Shown in pieces: positions 53,200 to 62,091 of a stretch of 64,000 nucleotides of DNA; position 1 is the stretch's first letter, and every line of letters starts with the position of its first letter. The translations under genes were made by a program, and so were the position numbers. The notes beneath the pieces are model-generated. The model had not been told where the DNA came from. It ran no database searches and worked only from the letters and a program-made list of their open reading frames with translations. Source of the DNA: Terriglobia bacterium (GTDB taxonomy: Bacteria > Acidobacteriota > Terriglobia > UBA7540); contig DASTAW010000015.1 in assembly GCA_035712365.1 (NCBI GenBank), positions 62,001 through 126,000 on the forward strand, read 5' to 3'.

Positions 53200-53958
53200 T
53201 TAATCCGCCGCTGACCACGCCATTCCGCGCCGTCGCAAATCGTCCAGCGCAATTTGGACTTCCTGCTGTTTGCGGTTCTGTTCCGCTTCGCCGGCATCCT
53301 CGGCCACCACAATGGGCGGAGCGATAAAGATGGCGGCGCGGCTGAAGGGATGCGGGAACTGGGTCTGGTCCCAGGTCTTGCGGAACACGTAGGCGCTTTT
53401 GAGTGCGATATGAAAGCAGAGAATGGATGCGCCGGTCGAATGCGACAAAATCACCGAGCCTCGCTTGGCCACAAACCTTGGACCGCGCGGCCCGTCGATG
53501 GTGAACGCCGCATCGCGCCCCGAGCGCAGGCAGTGCGCCATCTCCGCCAGCGCGCGACCGGCGCCCCGGCTGCTCGATCCGCGCGACGCTCCGTAGCCGT
53601 GCATCCCGATGATGCGCGCGATGTATTCACCGTCAAAATTCTGGCTGGTCATCACCACGATGCCGCGCCGCCGCCAGAACCAGCAGGCGGAGAATATCTC
53701 GCGGTGCCAGAAAGTGTAGATGATGCCCTTCCCTGCGCGCTTCGCCGCTTCCCAGTGTTCCCAGCCCTCGACGTGCCAGCGCAGCGTGCGGCCAATCAGC
53801 AGGACTGCAAGAAAACCAACCCAGCTTGCGATAAAGATTTCAAATCGTTGCCAGCGGGTGAACTCGCGGGGATTTTCCGCGAGATCTCCCTGCTCGCGGG
53901 CTTCGCTCCCTTCCGCGCCGTCCACAGCGGTTACGAATTTCTCCGATGCATCCGCCAT
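53200..53958 (-). CDS. DUF374-type lysophospholipid acyltransferase-like protein
   Basis: A 252-residue protein. After a membrane segment (IFIASWVGFLAVLLIGRTL) comes the DUF374 pattern: IIYTFWHREIFSACWFW, VVMTSQNFDGEYIARII, GASRGSSSRGAGRALAEM and AFTIDGPRGPRFVAKRGSV. The superfamily transfers acyl chains to glycerol- or sugar-lipids at the inner membrane. DUF374 proteins are often suspected in lipid A or membrane lipid synthesis, but the substrate is not known. It is on the minus strand, 69 bases after the ETF oxidoreductase. Confidence 0.85.
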   Translation of the reverse strand: MADASEKFVTAVDGAEGSEAREQGDLAENPREFTRWQRFEIFIASWVGFLAVLLIGRTLRWHVEGWEHWEAAKRAGKGIIYTFWHREIFSACWFWRRRGIVVMTSQNFDGEYIARIIGMHGYGASRGSSSRGAGRALAEMAHCLRSGRDAAFTIDGPRGPRFVAKRGSVILSHSTGASILCFHIALKSAYVFRKTWDQTQFPHPFSRAAIFIAPPIVVAEDAGEAEQNRKQQEVQIALDDLRRRGMAWSAAD

Positions 53959-54027
53959 AGTGTCAGTACCGAATCGGCCGATTTTGCCGCGCCGGGCCCT
54001 TGCCGCTGCGCAGGCTCCAAACCTCGC

Positions 54028-55707
54028 TCACATTCGATCATAACGCGGGCCTCCGCCGCCTTCCGGGGCAACCCAGGTAATGATCTCATAGGGATCTGCG
54101 ATGTCGCAGGTTTTGCAGTGAACGCAGTTCGAGGCGTTGATCTTCAGATGTCGCCCGGACCCGTCGGCGTTCTCTTCCATCTCGTACACCGCCGCCGGGC
54201 AGAAGTACTGACAGGGATTTCCGTATTCCTTCGTGCAGCGGTTGTTGCAGATGTTGAAATCGGCAATCTTCAGGTGGCAAGGCTGGTCTTCCTCGTGCTG
54301 CGTTCCACTGCGGTAGACGTCCGACAGCTTGTCGGACGTGAGCCTGCCGTCCGGCCTGATTTTCTCAGGCCCGTTGGGCGGAAGCTGGTCCAGGCGCTTC
54401 ATATGTTCGTGGTCTTTTCGAAGCGGGTGGCGCGCCTGGACGCCGCGCCCGCCCATCATCATCTGCAAGCCCGCATGCAGCACTCCGGGCCAGAATCCGT
54501 GCTCAAATCCCTGACGATAATTGCGGACCTTCCAGAGCTCATCGTGCACCCAGCTTTCGCGCCACTTTGTTTCAAACTTGCTGAGCGCGGCCTGCGAGCA
54601 GTCTTGCCGCACGAGGGCTTCGAAAATGGTCTCCGCAGCCAGCATGCCCGTCTTGATCGCCAGGTGGATTCCCTTCAGCCGCTGGGCATTCATGAAGCCT
54701 GCGGCGTCCCCGATCACCAGCGCGCCGTCGGTGGCGGTGATGGGGATCGAAAAATATCCGCCTTCGGGAATGGTTTTGGCTCCGTAGCGAAGCAACTCGC
54801 CGCCTTCGAGCAAGCTTTTCACAAAGGGGTGTGTCTTGTATTGCTGGAAGCTGTTGTGAACGTCAAAGCGCGGGTCCTCATAATCGAGCCCCGCCACCAG
54901 GCCGAGAGAAAGCACTGTCTCTTCGAGCGCGTATATGAAACCGCCGCCAAACTGCCGCGCGCGGAGCGGCCAGCCGGCAGTGTGGATCACCTGCCCGCGC
55001 CGGACGCGCCCGGCTGGGACCTGCCAGAGTTCCTTGACGCCCAGCGAGTAGGCCTGGGGATTGGCTGCACGGTCGAGTCCCGCTTCGCGGACAAGCTGCT
55101 TGGCCAGCGAGCCGCGCGGGCCTTCTGCAAACACGGTCACCTTCGCTCGCAACTCATATCCCGGCTGGAAATTCGATTTAGGATTACCGTTCCTGTCGAT
55201 TCCCTTGTCATCGGTGCGGACCCCCGCCACCCGGCGGCCGTCGTAGAGGATTTCAGAACCCGCAAAGCCCGGAAACAGGCTTATCCCAGCGGCTTCAACC
55301 AGGCTTCCGAGCCATTTGGTCAGCCTGTTAAGGGAAACGATATAGTTTCCATGGTTCCGCAAGAAAGGAGGATTGACTGGCAGCTTCCACCGGCCTGAAC
55401 CTGTCAGGAAATAGACGGCGTCGCCCGTCACCGGCGATTCGATGGGCGCGCCCTTCGTTTCGAATCCCGGAACCAGTTCGCGCAGTGAGCGCGGATCCAG
55501 CACTGCTCCTGAAAGGCAGTGGGCGCCAATCTCGGCCGCTTTTTCCAGGACATAGATGTTCTCCGGCGACAAGGCCGGGCCGGGAGAAGGATTGGCGTTG
55601 CGACGCTCGATCAACTGCGCCAGGCGCAAGGCGCAACTGAGTCCGGCAGGCCCCGCGCCCACAATCACGATGTCAGTTTCGAGGGTTTCCCTTTCGGTTT
55701 CAGCCAT
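54028..55707 (-). CDS. electron-transfer flavoprotein:ubiquinone oxidoreductase
   Basis: A 559-residue ETF-QO. The FAD site is DIVIVGAGPAGLSCALRLAQ; AAEIGAHCLSGAVLDPRSL, GVKELWQVP, and VIGDAAGFMNAQRLKGIHLA are family motifs. The C-terminal ferredoxin-like part carries the 4Fe-4S cysteines in NNRCTKEYGNPCQYFCPAAV and NCVHCKTCDIADP. It passes electrons from ETF to the quinone pool in the membrane. Length and order match the family. No etfAB genes lie nearby. Confidence 0.94.
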   Translation of the reverse strand: MAETERETLETDIVIVGAGPAGLSCALRLAQLIERRNANPSPGPALSPENIYVLEKAAEIGAHCLSGAVLDPRSLRELVPGFETKGAPIESPVTGDAVYFLTGSGRWKLPVNPPFLRNHGNYIVSLNRLTKWLGSLVEAAGISLFPGFAGSEILYDGRRVAGVRTDDKGIDRNGNPKSNFQPGYELRAKVTVFAEGPRGSLAKQLVREAGLDRAANPQAYSLGVKELWQVPAGRVRRGQVIHTAGWPLRARQFGGGFIYALEETVLSLGLVAGLDYEDPRFDVHNSFQQYKTHPFVKSLLEGGELLRYGAKTIPEGGYFSIPITATDGALVIGDAAGFMNAQRLKGIHLAIKTGMLAAETIFEALVRQDCSQAALSKFETKWRESWVHDELWKVRNYRQGFEHGFWPGVLHAGLQMMMGGRGVQARHPLRKDHEHMKRLDQLPPNGPEKIRPDGRLTSDKLSDVYRSGTQHEEDQPCHLKIADFNICNNRCTKEYGNPCQYFCPAAVYEMEENADGSGRHLKINASNCVHCKTCDIADPYEIITWVAPEGGGGPRYDRM

Positions 55708-55816
55708 CAGCGGCGGTCCTCGAACCGCGTGGAAACACGGCGCGCCTGCCGGGCGGCGTCTCAGGTTCCCAATCAGAATTTACCATGACCATCCTCGATT
55801 GGAAGTGTCGGGAAGG

Positions 55817-55857
55817 GTGTGGCCAGATCCAGACGGAGCGGCCCCTGGGGGCCACAC
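55817..55857 (-). terminator. hairpin downstream of the TPR gene
   Basis: GTGTGGCC (55817-55824) pairs with GGCCACAC (55850-55857), enclosing a second GGCCCC/GGGGCC hairpin. It begins 4 bases past the TPR stop on the minus strand. No T-run, so termination is only likely. Confidence 0.45.
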
Positions 55858-55860
55858 GGG

Positions 55861-56580
55861 CTATTGAGGCAAGGTAGCGAGCTGTTGCTTGAGGGAGTCG
55901 GCGACCACGGTGTCAGAGCCGTATTCCTGCTGGACCTGTTCATAAATCTCGCGAGCGCGCTTCGGCTGCGAAGCCCGGTAAACGTCGGCCATGGCGAGCA
56001 GCGCGGTGGCCCTGGGAACGATGGTTGTGGGATGGTCCGCAAGGTCCTGATAAATTTTGGCGGCCTCTTCCGCCTTGCCGGTCTTGCCCAGCACGCCGGC
56101 CAGCGCAAACCTGGCCTGGGAGGCGATCTCCTTGTTGGAGTTCTTGCTGGCGTTCTGCAGGGTCTTGATGGCGGTTGCGTCATTGCCCAGTTGGGACTGG
56201 CAGACGCCCATCTGGATCAGGGCATATCCTCCCGCTTTGGTGCGGGGATATTTTCTGACGACTTCAGAAAACTGTGCGAGGGCCTTTTGATATTTCGCAT
56301 CGGCGGTGGGATAACTCTCTCCGGCGCCCGTCAGAGCACCCTGCTGACTGTTGCCTACATACGCATGGAAGGTGCCAATGGCGGCCTGCAATTCCGTGTT
56401 TGCAGCAGCCTCCCGTCGCGCGTAATAACTCTTGATCAACCACACCGCGCCGGCCACAACGAGCACCGCCACGGTAACGGCAATGATCTCCTTCAGGTGC
56501 TCCTCGGCAAAAATCTGGAGCGCCTCCATCTTTTCCGAGAAATCATCCTGCTTCAGTTGATGGCGCGTATATCGGTCCAC
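55861..56580 (-). CDS. YfgM-like TPR membrane protein
   Basis: A 239-residue protein. A cytoplasmic N-terminus (TRHQLKQDDFSEKMEALQIF) precedes one membrane segment (IIAVTVAVLVVAGAVWLI). The periplasmic part is made of TPR repeats: YQKALAQFSEVVRKYPRTK, AIKTLQNASKNSNKEIAS and AARIYQ-like units. This matches the YfgM/TPR_21 family, an ancillary subunit near SecYEG in E. coli. The start is GTG at 56580 with GGAGGG upstream. Confidence 0.85.
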   Translation of the reverse strand: MDRYTRHQLKQDDFSEKMEALQIFAEEHLKEIIAVTVAVLVVAGAVWLIKSYYARREAAANTELQAAIGTFHAYVGNSQQGALTGAGESYPTADAKYQKALAQFSEVVRKYPRTKAGGYALIQMGVCQSQLGNDATAIKTLQNASKNSNKEIASQARFALAGVLGKTGKAEEAAKIYQDLADHPTTIVPRATALLAMADVYRASQPKRAREIYEQVQQEYGSDTVVADSLKQQLATLPQ

Positions 56581-56739
56581 GGTGGTCCCTCCGTCGCTCT
56601 AACCAACGTCATCTTATCAACTGGATTCAGAAAAGGTCAATCAGAGGCAGACTCTCGAAGCGCCGTTCGGACGCTGGGCGCAAGCAGGCGCGGCTGGACA
56701 AGCCCCACGGCAGGTCCTGCGACTTTCTCGAGGCGGAGC

Positions 56740-57831
56740 TCAGGAGGGGGATTTCTCGATGGCCACGCTCCCGAATTCAACTTTATAAATTTCGAGCAGA
56801 GAAACCAGAATGGTGAAAAGGAATGGTCCCAACACCAGGCCCAGAAAGCCGAAAACGCTGAGCCCGCCGATGACGCTGACGAAAACCCAAAACGTGTGAA
56901 TTTCCATTCCCCGCTGGATCAGAATGGGCTTCAGAATGTTATCTACCGAGCCGATTGCGACGCCAAACACCACCAGCATCAGCAGCCCTTTTACGAACGA
57001 CCCTGTCACCAGATAAAAGATGACCACCGGCCCCCAAATCAGCGCTGTTCCCACCACCGGCACCAGCGACATCAGCGCCATGGTGGCTCCCCAGAGCAGC
57101 GGCGAGGAGATTCCAAACACCAGAAATCCCAGCCCGCCCAGCGCTCCCTGGATCAGGGCGACCGCAAGGCTTCCGGTGAACGTCGCATGAACCACGCCCG
57201 TGAACTTCTGGATGATGCGCTCCTCATACTCCGGCCGGAAAGGAACCAGGCCGCGCAACTCGCGCAGGATCTGCGGTCCGCGCAGAAACAGGTAGTAGAG
57301 GCCGAAGAGCATCACAAAAAGTTGCACAAGGAAATTCATAAAGCCGGAAAGCACCGCGGCGCTGTGCTCCACCAGAAACTTGCTCGCTGCCTGGACGGCC
57401 CGCATCGCGGTAGCCCCGAGGTCGGGCTCCGGCAGGCCCAATCCCCGGAGATAGTCCTCCAGGTGTTGGTACGCGGAGGAGTTGTGGATGGCGGCAATCT
57501 TTGCCGGAACGCCGCTGCCGATCACGCTTTCCAGGGATTTGTATGCCTTTACAGACTCGCTCGCCATCAGGAACAGCAGCGACAGGACGGGAAGAATAAT
57601 GGCCACCGTCAGCAGCACGCAACATACCGCGCTGGCCAGTTCCCGCCGGTGCAGAAAGCGCCGGACCCGTTCGTAAACGGGATAAAAAACGGTTGCCAGA
57701 ATGGCCGCCCAGGCAAGCGCCGGGAAGAAAGGTTGGAGGATGCGTCCTACGAAGTAAAGGACGGTGCCAAGAACAACCAGGAGGAAGACTCGCGCGAAAC
57801 CACTTTGCCCGGTCCACAGGCCTTTATCCAT
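56740..57831 (-). CDS. AI-2E/PerM-family (DUF20) permease
   Basis: A 363-residue protein with eight or so membrane segments. VFLLVVLGTVLYFVGRILQP opens the family pattern; LYYLFLRGPQILRELRGLVP is the conserved central motif, followed by GALGGLGFLVFGISSPLLWG and LVPVVGTALIWGPVVIFYLV. Members export AI-2 or act as ion antiporters or unknown transporters. The substrate here is unknown. The ATG at 57831 fits the N-terminus. Confidence 0.9.
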   Translation of the reverse strand: MDKGLWTGQSGFARVFLLVVLGTVLYFVGRILQPFFPALAWAAILATVFYPVYERVRRFLHRRELASAVCCVLLTVAIILPVLSLLFLMASESVKAYKSLESVIGSGVPAKIAAIHNSSAYQHLEDYLRGLGLPEPDLGATAMRAVQAASKFLVEHSAAVLSGFMNFLVQLFVMLFGLYYLFLRGPQILRELRGLVPFRPEYEERIIQKFTGVVHATFTGSLAVALIQGALGGLGFLVFGISSPLLWGATMALMSLVPVVGTALIWGPVVIFYLVTGSFVKGLLMLVVFGVAIGSVDNILKPILIQRGMEIHTFWVFVSVIGGLSVFGFLGLVLGPFLFTILVSLLEIYKVEFGSVAIEKSPS

Positions 57832-58047
57832 GGGCAGACTCTCCGGCTCCCAGAGCTTGTGAAAATTGTACCCCAGCCTTCGGCATCCCGAGGGCCGTGC
57901 CTATCTCCGTGATAGCGGAAACACTCGTCCCATTGCTCGAATCTGCTGTTCGGGAAGATTCAGGTTCCAACAGGTTTTATAGTGGCCACTCGGCGCACCT
58001 CGTCCGTTGTTCTGAAATATCTCAATCCGGTAAGTTGTTGACAAGAA

Positions 58048-58123
58048 TGGTGCCGCGGGACGGAGTTGAACCGCCGACGCCAGCCTTTTCAGGGCTGCGC
58101 TCTACCACCTGAGCTACCGCGGC
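58048..58123 (-). tRNA. tRNA-Phe (GAA)
   Basis: The complement folds into a complete cloverleaf of 76 bases. The acceptor is GCCGCGG/CCGCGGC with discriminator A and an encoded CCA. The D arm is GCTCAGGTGGTAGAGC. The anticodon loop CTGAAAA has anticodon GAA (58088-58090 on the plus strand). The T arm GGCGG-TTCAACT-CCGTC has one G-U pair. A good promoter lies just upstream. Confidence 0.95.
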
Positions 58124-58134
58124 AAGCAAGAGAC

Positions 58135-58163
58135 ATTTTCAGATGGATTCGGAGTTCTGTCAA
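58135..58163 (-). promoter_or_regulatory. promoter of tRNA-Phe
   Basis: On the minus strand TTGACA (58158-58163) and GAAAAT (58135-58140) are 17 bases apart and place the transcription start about 5 bases before the tRNA 5' end. Confidence 0.65.
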
Positions 58164-58312
58164 GAAACGGAGCGGGCCTGGCTGCGGCATCTTCAATGCT
58201 ATGGGTGAACAATGGCCAAGCCCCAAGGTAACGGAAAGACGGAGACTCTCATGCGCCCGGCGGTAATGTGCTTTCGCCAAAATGTCTCTTGCATAGTTTC
58301 AGCGAAGAGGCT

Positions 58313-59455
58313 TCAATCCACAGATACCTTGAGTGCCAGAGCCTGGCTGGCGGCGCGCTCTGTGGAGACCGCAACAAGCGCCGTCTGCTTGACGGAAGCG
58401 GAGGCAGTGCCGACAAGCGCTCCTTGCTCCTCCCGCATAAAAACCAGCTTTGACAGGCCGGGGTCCGCATCAACCGTTATGACATCGCCCAGGCATACCT
58501 GCTTGGTGGCCATCAGGTTCGAAAGCGGGAATACCAGGTGGCGCTCGATGGCCCGCTTCAAGTGGCGGGCGCCGCTCTTGGGATCTGTACCCTCGAGCAA
58601 CAGGAGGTCGCGCGCCGAGCGCGTGCACTTGAAGACAAACTGGTTGCCCGGGGCAGCGGTGATGATCCGTTCCTGCACTTTGGCCAGCTCGATATCGAGG
58701 ATATCCTCCAGATGTTCCTTCCGCAGCGACCGGAAGACAATGACTTTGTCAATGCGGTTCATGAACTCAGGAGAAAACTTTCGCCGGGCGGCTTCTACTG
58801 CCACGCGATAGATCTTATGGTCCAACTCTTCATCGTCAATCCGGGAATCAGCCGAGAATCCCATTCCGCCCCGCATGAGCTTCGATACCTCCTGCGAGCC
58901 CAGGTTGGAGGTGAGAAAGATGATCGAGTGCGAAAAGTCAACGCGGCGATTGTCACCCAGTGTAAGCGTAGCCCTGTCCAGGATGCCCAGCAGCAAATGC
59001 CACAGGGCGTCCGAGGCCTTTTCAATCTCGTCAAAAAGGACAAACGAGAGCTTCAGAGTATCTGTGTAGTGTGCCTCCAGCGCTTCCTGGGTGATCAGCG
59101 GCTGCGTCTCGCGGTGCCCCAGATAGCCCGGCGGCGAGCCGATCAGCTTGGCGATCTCGTGGCTGTGCTGGAATTCAGCGCAGTCGATCTTCAGAATCGA
59201 TTGCTGAGTCCCAAACAACACCTCGCCGGTGGCCTCCACCAGCCGCGTTTTTCCCGAACCGGTCGGCCCCAGGAACAGCAGGTTCGCCAGCGGCCGTCCG
59301 GCCACCGCCAGGCCGGCCTTATACACCTGATAGATTCTGGCCAGCCGCCGGATGGCGCGGTCCTGGCCGACAACGCGCTTGATCAGCGCCCGCTCAAAGT
59401 CTTTTACCTCTGGGCTGTGAAGTGTTGGATCCAGAAGCGTCTGAACTTGAGACAT
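58313..59455 (-). CDS. single-ring AAA+ ATPase, ClpA/ClpB D2-like
   Basis: A 380-residue protein consisting almost only of one Hsp100 D2-type module. Walker A is GPTGSGKT (63-70); the pore loop is PPGYLGHRE (108-116); Walker B is SFVLFDEIEKASDALWHLLL (from 137); sensor 1 is FLTSNLGSQE; the Arg finger is in FSPEFMNRIDKV; sensor 2 is in GARHLKRAIE. The N-domain and D1 ring of ClpA/ClpB are missing, and so is the ClpX zinc domain. The C-terminal 60 residues (FMREEQGALVGTASASV) are unlike Clp proteins. The ATG at 59455 has AGGAGG upstream. It follows a small gene by 17 bases and is probably its operon partner. Confidence 0.88.
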   Translation of the reverse strand: MSQVQTLLDPTLHSPEVKDFERALIKRVVGQDRAIRRLARIYQVYKAGLAVAGRPLANLLFLGPTGSGKTRLVEATGEVLFGTQQSILKIDCAEFQHSHEIAKLIGSPPGYLGHRETQPLITQEALEAHYTDTLKLSFVLFDEIEKASDALWHLLLGILDRATLTLGDNRRVDFSHSIIFLTSNLGSQEVSKLMRGGMGFSADSRIDDEELDHKIYRVAVEAARRKFSPEFMNRIDKVIVFRSLRKEHLEDILDIELAKVQERIITAAPGNQFVFKCTRSARDLLLLEGTDPKSGARHLKRAIERHLVFPLSNLMATKQVCLGDVITVDADPGLSKLVFMREEQGALVGTASASVKQTALVAVSTERAASQALALKVSVD

Positions 59456-59472
59456 TCCCTTGTCCTCCTGCT

Positions 59473-59895
59473 CTACATGGGGTAGAGCTGTACCTTTCCC
59501 CGGCGCAGTTGATTCAACTTAACGTCCAGTGTGGTGCGAAGAAGCTTCAGACTTGAAGTCAATTGTCCGACCAGTTCGCGGTCATGCGTCATAGCCAGAA
59601 CTGGCAAATGGAGGTCACCGATATCGAGATGGAGACTGTGAATGCTGGCGAGCAGCTCGTGCAACTGGCGCGAGTCGTTTTCAAAAGGTTGCACCAACTC
59701 CTGGGAGGCCTTCTTCCTGATCTCCTTCCAATCAATTTCTACAAAAGGATGCTGGGAATTCACTCCCCGGATCACTTCATCACTGATGTGCGGACGGCGG
59801 CCCAGGTTGGCGAGATGGATCTGGCGGACACGACCGGCTTCCCGCACATTATGAACCAGATAATACGAGCGTCCTCTCTTTCTAATAAAGGCCAT
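59473..59895 (-). CDS. small conserved-looking protein of unknown function, paired with AAA+ ATPase
   Basis: A 140-residue basic protein. The first 35 residues (MAFIRKRGRSYYLVHNVREA, then GRVRQIHLANLG) look like the DNA-binding N-terminal strand domain seen in some integrases and transposon proteins. The rest is helical (QELVQPFENDSRQLHELLAS, LVGQLTSSLKLLRTTLDVKL) and could form a coiled coil. The ATG at 59895 has GGAGA upstream; a longer start at 59934 would overlap the inverted repeat. It is the first gene before the ATPase and may be its adaptor or regulator (inference). Confidence 0.65.
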   Translation of the reverse strand: MAFIRKRGRSYYLVHNVREAGRVRQIHLANLGRRPHISDEVIRGVNSQHPFVEIDWKEIRKKASQELVQPFENDSRQLHELLASIHSLHLDIGDLHLPVLAMTHDRELVGQLTSSLKLLRTTLDVKLNQLRRGKVQLYPM

Positions 59896-59914
59896 GGCGT
59901 ATCTCCACACGCGC

Positions 59915-59938
59915 CGTAGTGGACACTCTACCACTACG
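59915..59938. promoter_or_regulatory. perfect inverted repeat upstream of the AAA+ gene pair
   Basis: CGTAGTGG (59915-59922) and CCACTACG (59931-59938) form a perfect dyad with an 8-base spacer, 20 bases upstream of the small-gene start. The layout is that of a repressor operator, similar in design to the heat-shock CIRCE element but with a different sequence. Confidence 0.5.
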
Positions 59939-60299
59939 CACTATCTTAGACGCAAGCAAAAAATTATGGTTACACCTATAAGAAATTTTTGTAGTCGAAC
60001 GGCTTGGTCGGCAGGATTGACGCAGCGGCCGTAATTCCTTGTAGGCCAGCCGGTTAAGCCCTCCGGTCTACAACGCGTGCCACGGGCATCTTTGCCGTGG
60101 CGATGATACTTTGGTTCCACAACTTCCGCCCTATTGGGTCGGTTCACATTCACTCACGCGCGGGGATGGCAACGCACTCCTCTACCTGGACAAAACTCTG
60201 GCCGGTTAAGCCCCGGCGACCGGCTGTCATCGAATAACGTCCACGGCGACGGTCACTGGCCGATTGAGCCCCGCGGCGCTTCGGCTGGCCAAGAAGTGC
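59939..60299. other. intergenic region with divergent repeats, left flank of the insertion sequence
   Basis: 361 bases without a convincing gene. GCCGGTTAAGCC occurs at 60049 and 60201, and the variant GCCGATTGAGCC at 60259, which looks like an old degenerate direct repeat. The last 17 bases are the left copy of the direct repeat flanking the insertion sequence. Confidence 0.5.
60283..60299. repeat. left 17-bp direct repeat (target-site duplication)
   Basis: GGCTGGCCAAGAAGTGC ends directly before the left terminal TGTC of the insertion sequence and recurs exactly at 61812-61828 after its right end. This is the mark of a 17-bp target duplication. Confidence 0.8.
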
Positions 60300-61811
60300 T
60301 GTCGCAGCAAAGTGAAAAGATCCTATTCCAGCAAAGTAAGAAGTTCCTGTTGGAAACCGGCAAACTGTGGGGATGAAAAAACAACAGGGGCTGTGGATGA
60401 ATCAAAAAGAGCGGGATCGATTGAAGGTGTTGCACGAAGCAGAAAAGGGACACCTGACGCAGAAGCAGGCGGGGGTGCAATTGAAGCTGAGCGAGCGATG
60501 GGTACGGGAGTTGGTGGGGCGGCTGAGGAAGGAGGGGGATGGGGGGATCCTGCACCGGCTGCGGGGGCGGGCGTCGAAGCGGAAGCTGAGCGCGGCGGTA
60601 CGGGCGAAAGTGGTGCGTCTGGTGAAACGAGAGTATGCCGGCTTTGGGCCGACGCTGGCGGCCGAGTATCTGGGGGAGAAGCACGGGGTGGTGATGAGCA
60701 AGGAGAGCGTACGGCAAATCCTGATGGAGGCGGGAGTGTGGAAGCGGAAGCGGCGACGGGTGGAACCGGTGCACGTGTGGCGGGCGCGGCGGCCCTGTTG
60801 CGGCGAGATGGTGCAGTGGGATTCATCGGAGCACGACTGGCTGGAGGGGCGAGGGCCGAAGCTCTCTCTGCTGGCGATGCTCGACGACGCGACCAGCCGC
60901 GCCCAGGCGCGCTTTGCCGAGCACGACACCACGGAAGAGAATTTCCGCTTGCTGGAGAGTTACCTGAAGCGATGGGGGCGACCGGGAGAATTTTACACCG
61001 ACAAGGACAGCCTGTTTACGGTGAACCGTCCGGTGCGAGAGGCCGACGACGAGGCTTGGCCAGAGGCTTGGACGCAAATCGGGCGGGCGTTGAAGGAGTT
61101 GGGGATAGGATGGATTGCGGCCCACTCACCGCAGGCGAAGGGGCGCATCGAGCGCTTCTTCGGCACCGCCCAGGACCGGCTGGTGAAGGGACTGCGCCAG
61201 GCGGGGGCGCAGACCCTGAAAGAAGCCAACGCTTATTGGGAGCAGGAGTACTTGCCGATGTGGAATCGGCGCTTCACCGTGGAGGCGGAGAAAGTCCCCC
61301 GATGCACACCGGCCGCTGCGGGCGAAGCAGAACCTGGCGGCGATCCTGAGCCACGTCGAGGAGCGCGTGGTGGCCAACGATTACACGATTCGGTACAACA
61401 CGCAGAAATACCAGATCCCTCGGGCGGATATCCGTCCGGGATTACGAGGCGCGACGGTGCGGGTGGAGGAGCGGCGAGACCAGACGCTGTGGGCACGCTT
61501 CCGGGATCGCTACCTGAAGGTGAGCCGGTGTGAGCCGGTTCCCAACGGACCAGGTCCGCCTCGGCCCGCTCCATCTCGACCCCTCGGCGGGGAACACCGG
61601 GTAGCCCTTGGATGAAAGACTTCCATCTGCGTCAGAGTCCCCCGCTCTGGAAAATTATGAGGCAGGAACAGGGAGTGGTAAAAGCAGGAAGAAGTACCCC
61701 CTGAGCCGCGCCGTGGGCGCCAACCTCAGTCGCCCTACGGGCTCCTTCGGTTGGCGCCCACAGGAACTACTTACTTTGCTAAGAACAGGAACTTCTTACT
61801 TTGCCTTGACA
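60300..61811 (+). mobile_element. insertion sequence, IS1202/ISNCY-like, 1512 bp
   Basis: The element is bounded by TGTC...GACA with related ends: TGTCGCAGCAAAGTG at left and, on the other strand, TGTCAAGGCAAAGTA at right. Each end carries two copies of a roughly 21-base motif about 24-25 bases apart. The inner left copy (60331-60351) and outer right copy (61784-61804) are perfect inverted complements, GCAAAGTAAGAAGTTCCTGTT. It is flanked by 17-bp direct repeats. It contains one transposase gene with a frameshift. Long target duplications are known in the IS1202 group; assignment to that group is from memory. Confidence 0.85.
60397..61615 (+). pseudogene. DDE transposase, frameshifted
   Basis: The first frame encodes an N-terminal helix-turn-helix (LTQKQAGVQLKLSERWVREL) and a DDE/integrase core: Asp in VQWDSSEHDW, Asp in FYTDKDSLF and Glu in KGRIERFFGT. 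At 61289-61294 the sequence GAGAAAGTCC carries one base too many. The downstream frame reads KSPDAHRPLRAKQNLAAIL, then VVANDYTIRYNTQKYQIPRA, and stops at 61615, giving the expected C-terminal domain. No classic A-run slippery site is present, so this looks like decay more than programmed shifting. The ATG at 60397 is preferred; 60367 and 60373 are alternatives. Confidence 0.82.
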
Positions 61812-62091
61812 GGCTGGCCAAGAAGTGCTTGATCGGGCGGTGCAACCGTAGTAATCTCGCACCACGATTTTTGTGGGCTGCCTCCGAGCTGAACCACCGG
61901 TCTGAGGCGAGGCGCAAGTCGTGGACGGATTTGTTTCTGGAGCACTGTTCGACGGTGACCAAGCCAGAATATTGGCCAACCGGGCCGATCTTCCGCCGTG
62001 CCTGCTGAAACTGCCACCGGCGCCCAAGACGCGGCCATTTCGATGCACGACAAAATTCAACCGGCTGTTATGGGTCATGGGAGGAATTTCC
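61812..62091. other. region right of the insertion sequence
   Basis: It begins with the right copy of the 17-bp direct repeat (61812-61828). The rest contains no convincing gene or structure. It includes the GGGAGG ribosome site of the next gene and presumably its promoter. Confidence 0.5.

Noticed and set aside
53254-55398. 714-residue plus-strand open frame
   Set aside because: It lies antisense to the DUF374 and ETF oxidoreductase genes, whose motifs are clear. Long antisense frames are common in GC-rich DNA.
55819-57912. 697-residue plus-strand open frame
   Set aside because: It is antisense to the TPR and AI-2E permease genes, and its His/Gln-rich translation has no recognisable domain.
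60264-61349. 361-residue Gly/Ala-rich frame overlapping the transposase
   Set aside because: A low-complexity shadow of the transposase gene, which has DDE residues in the other frame.
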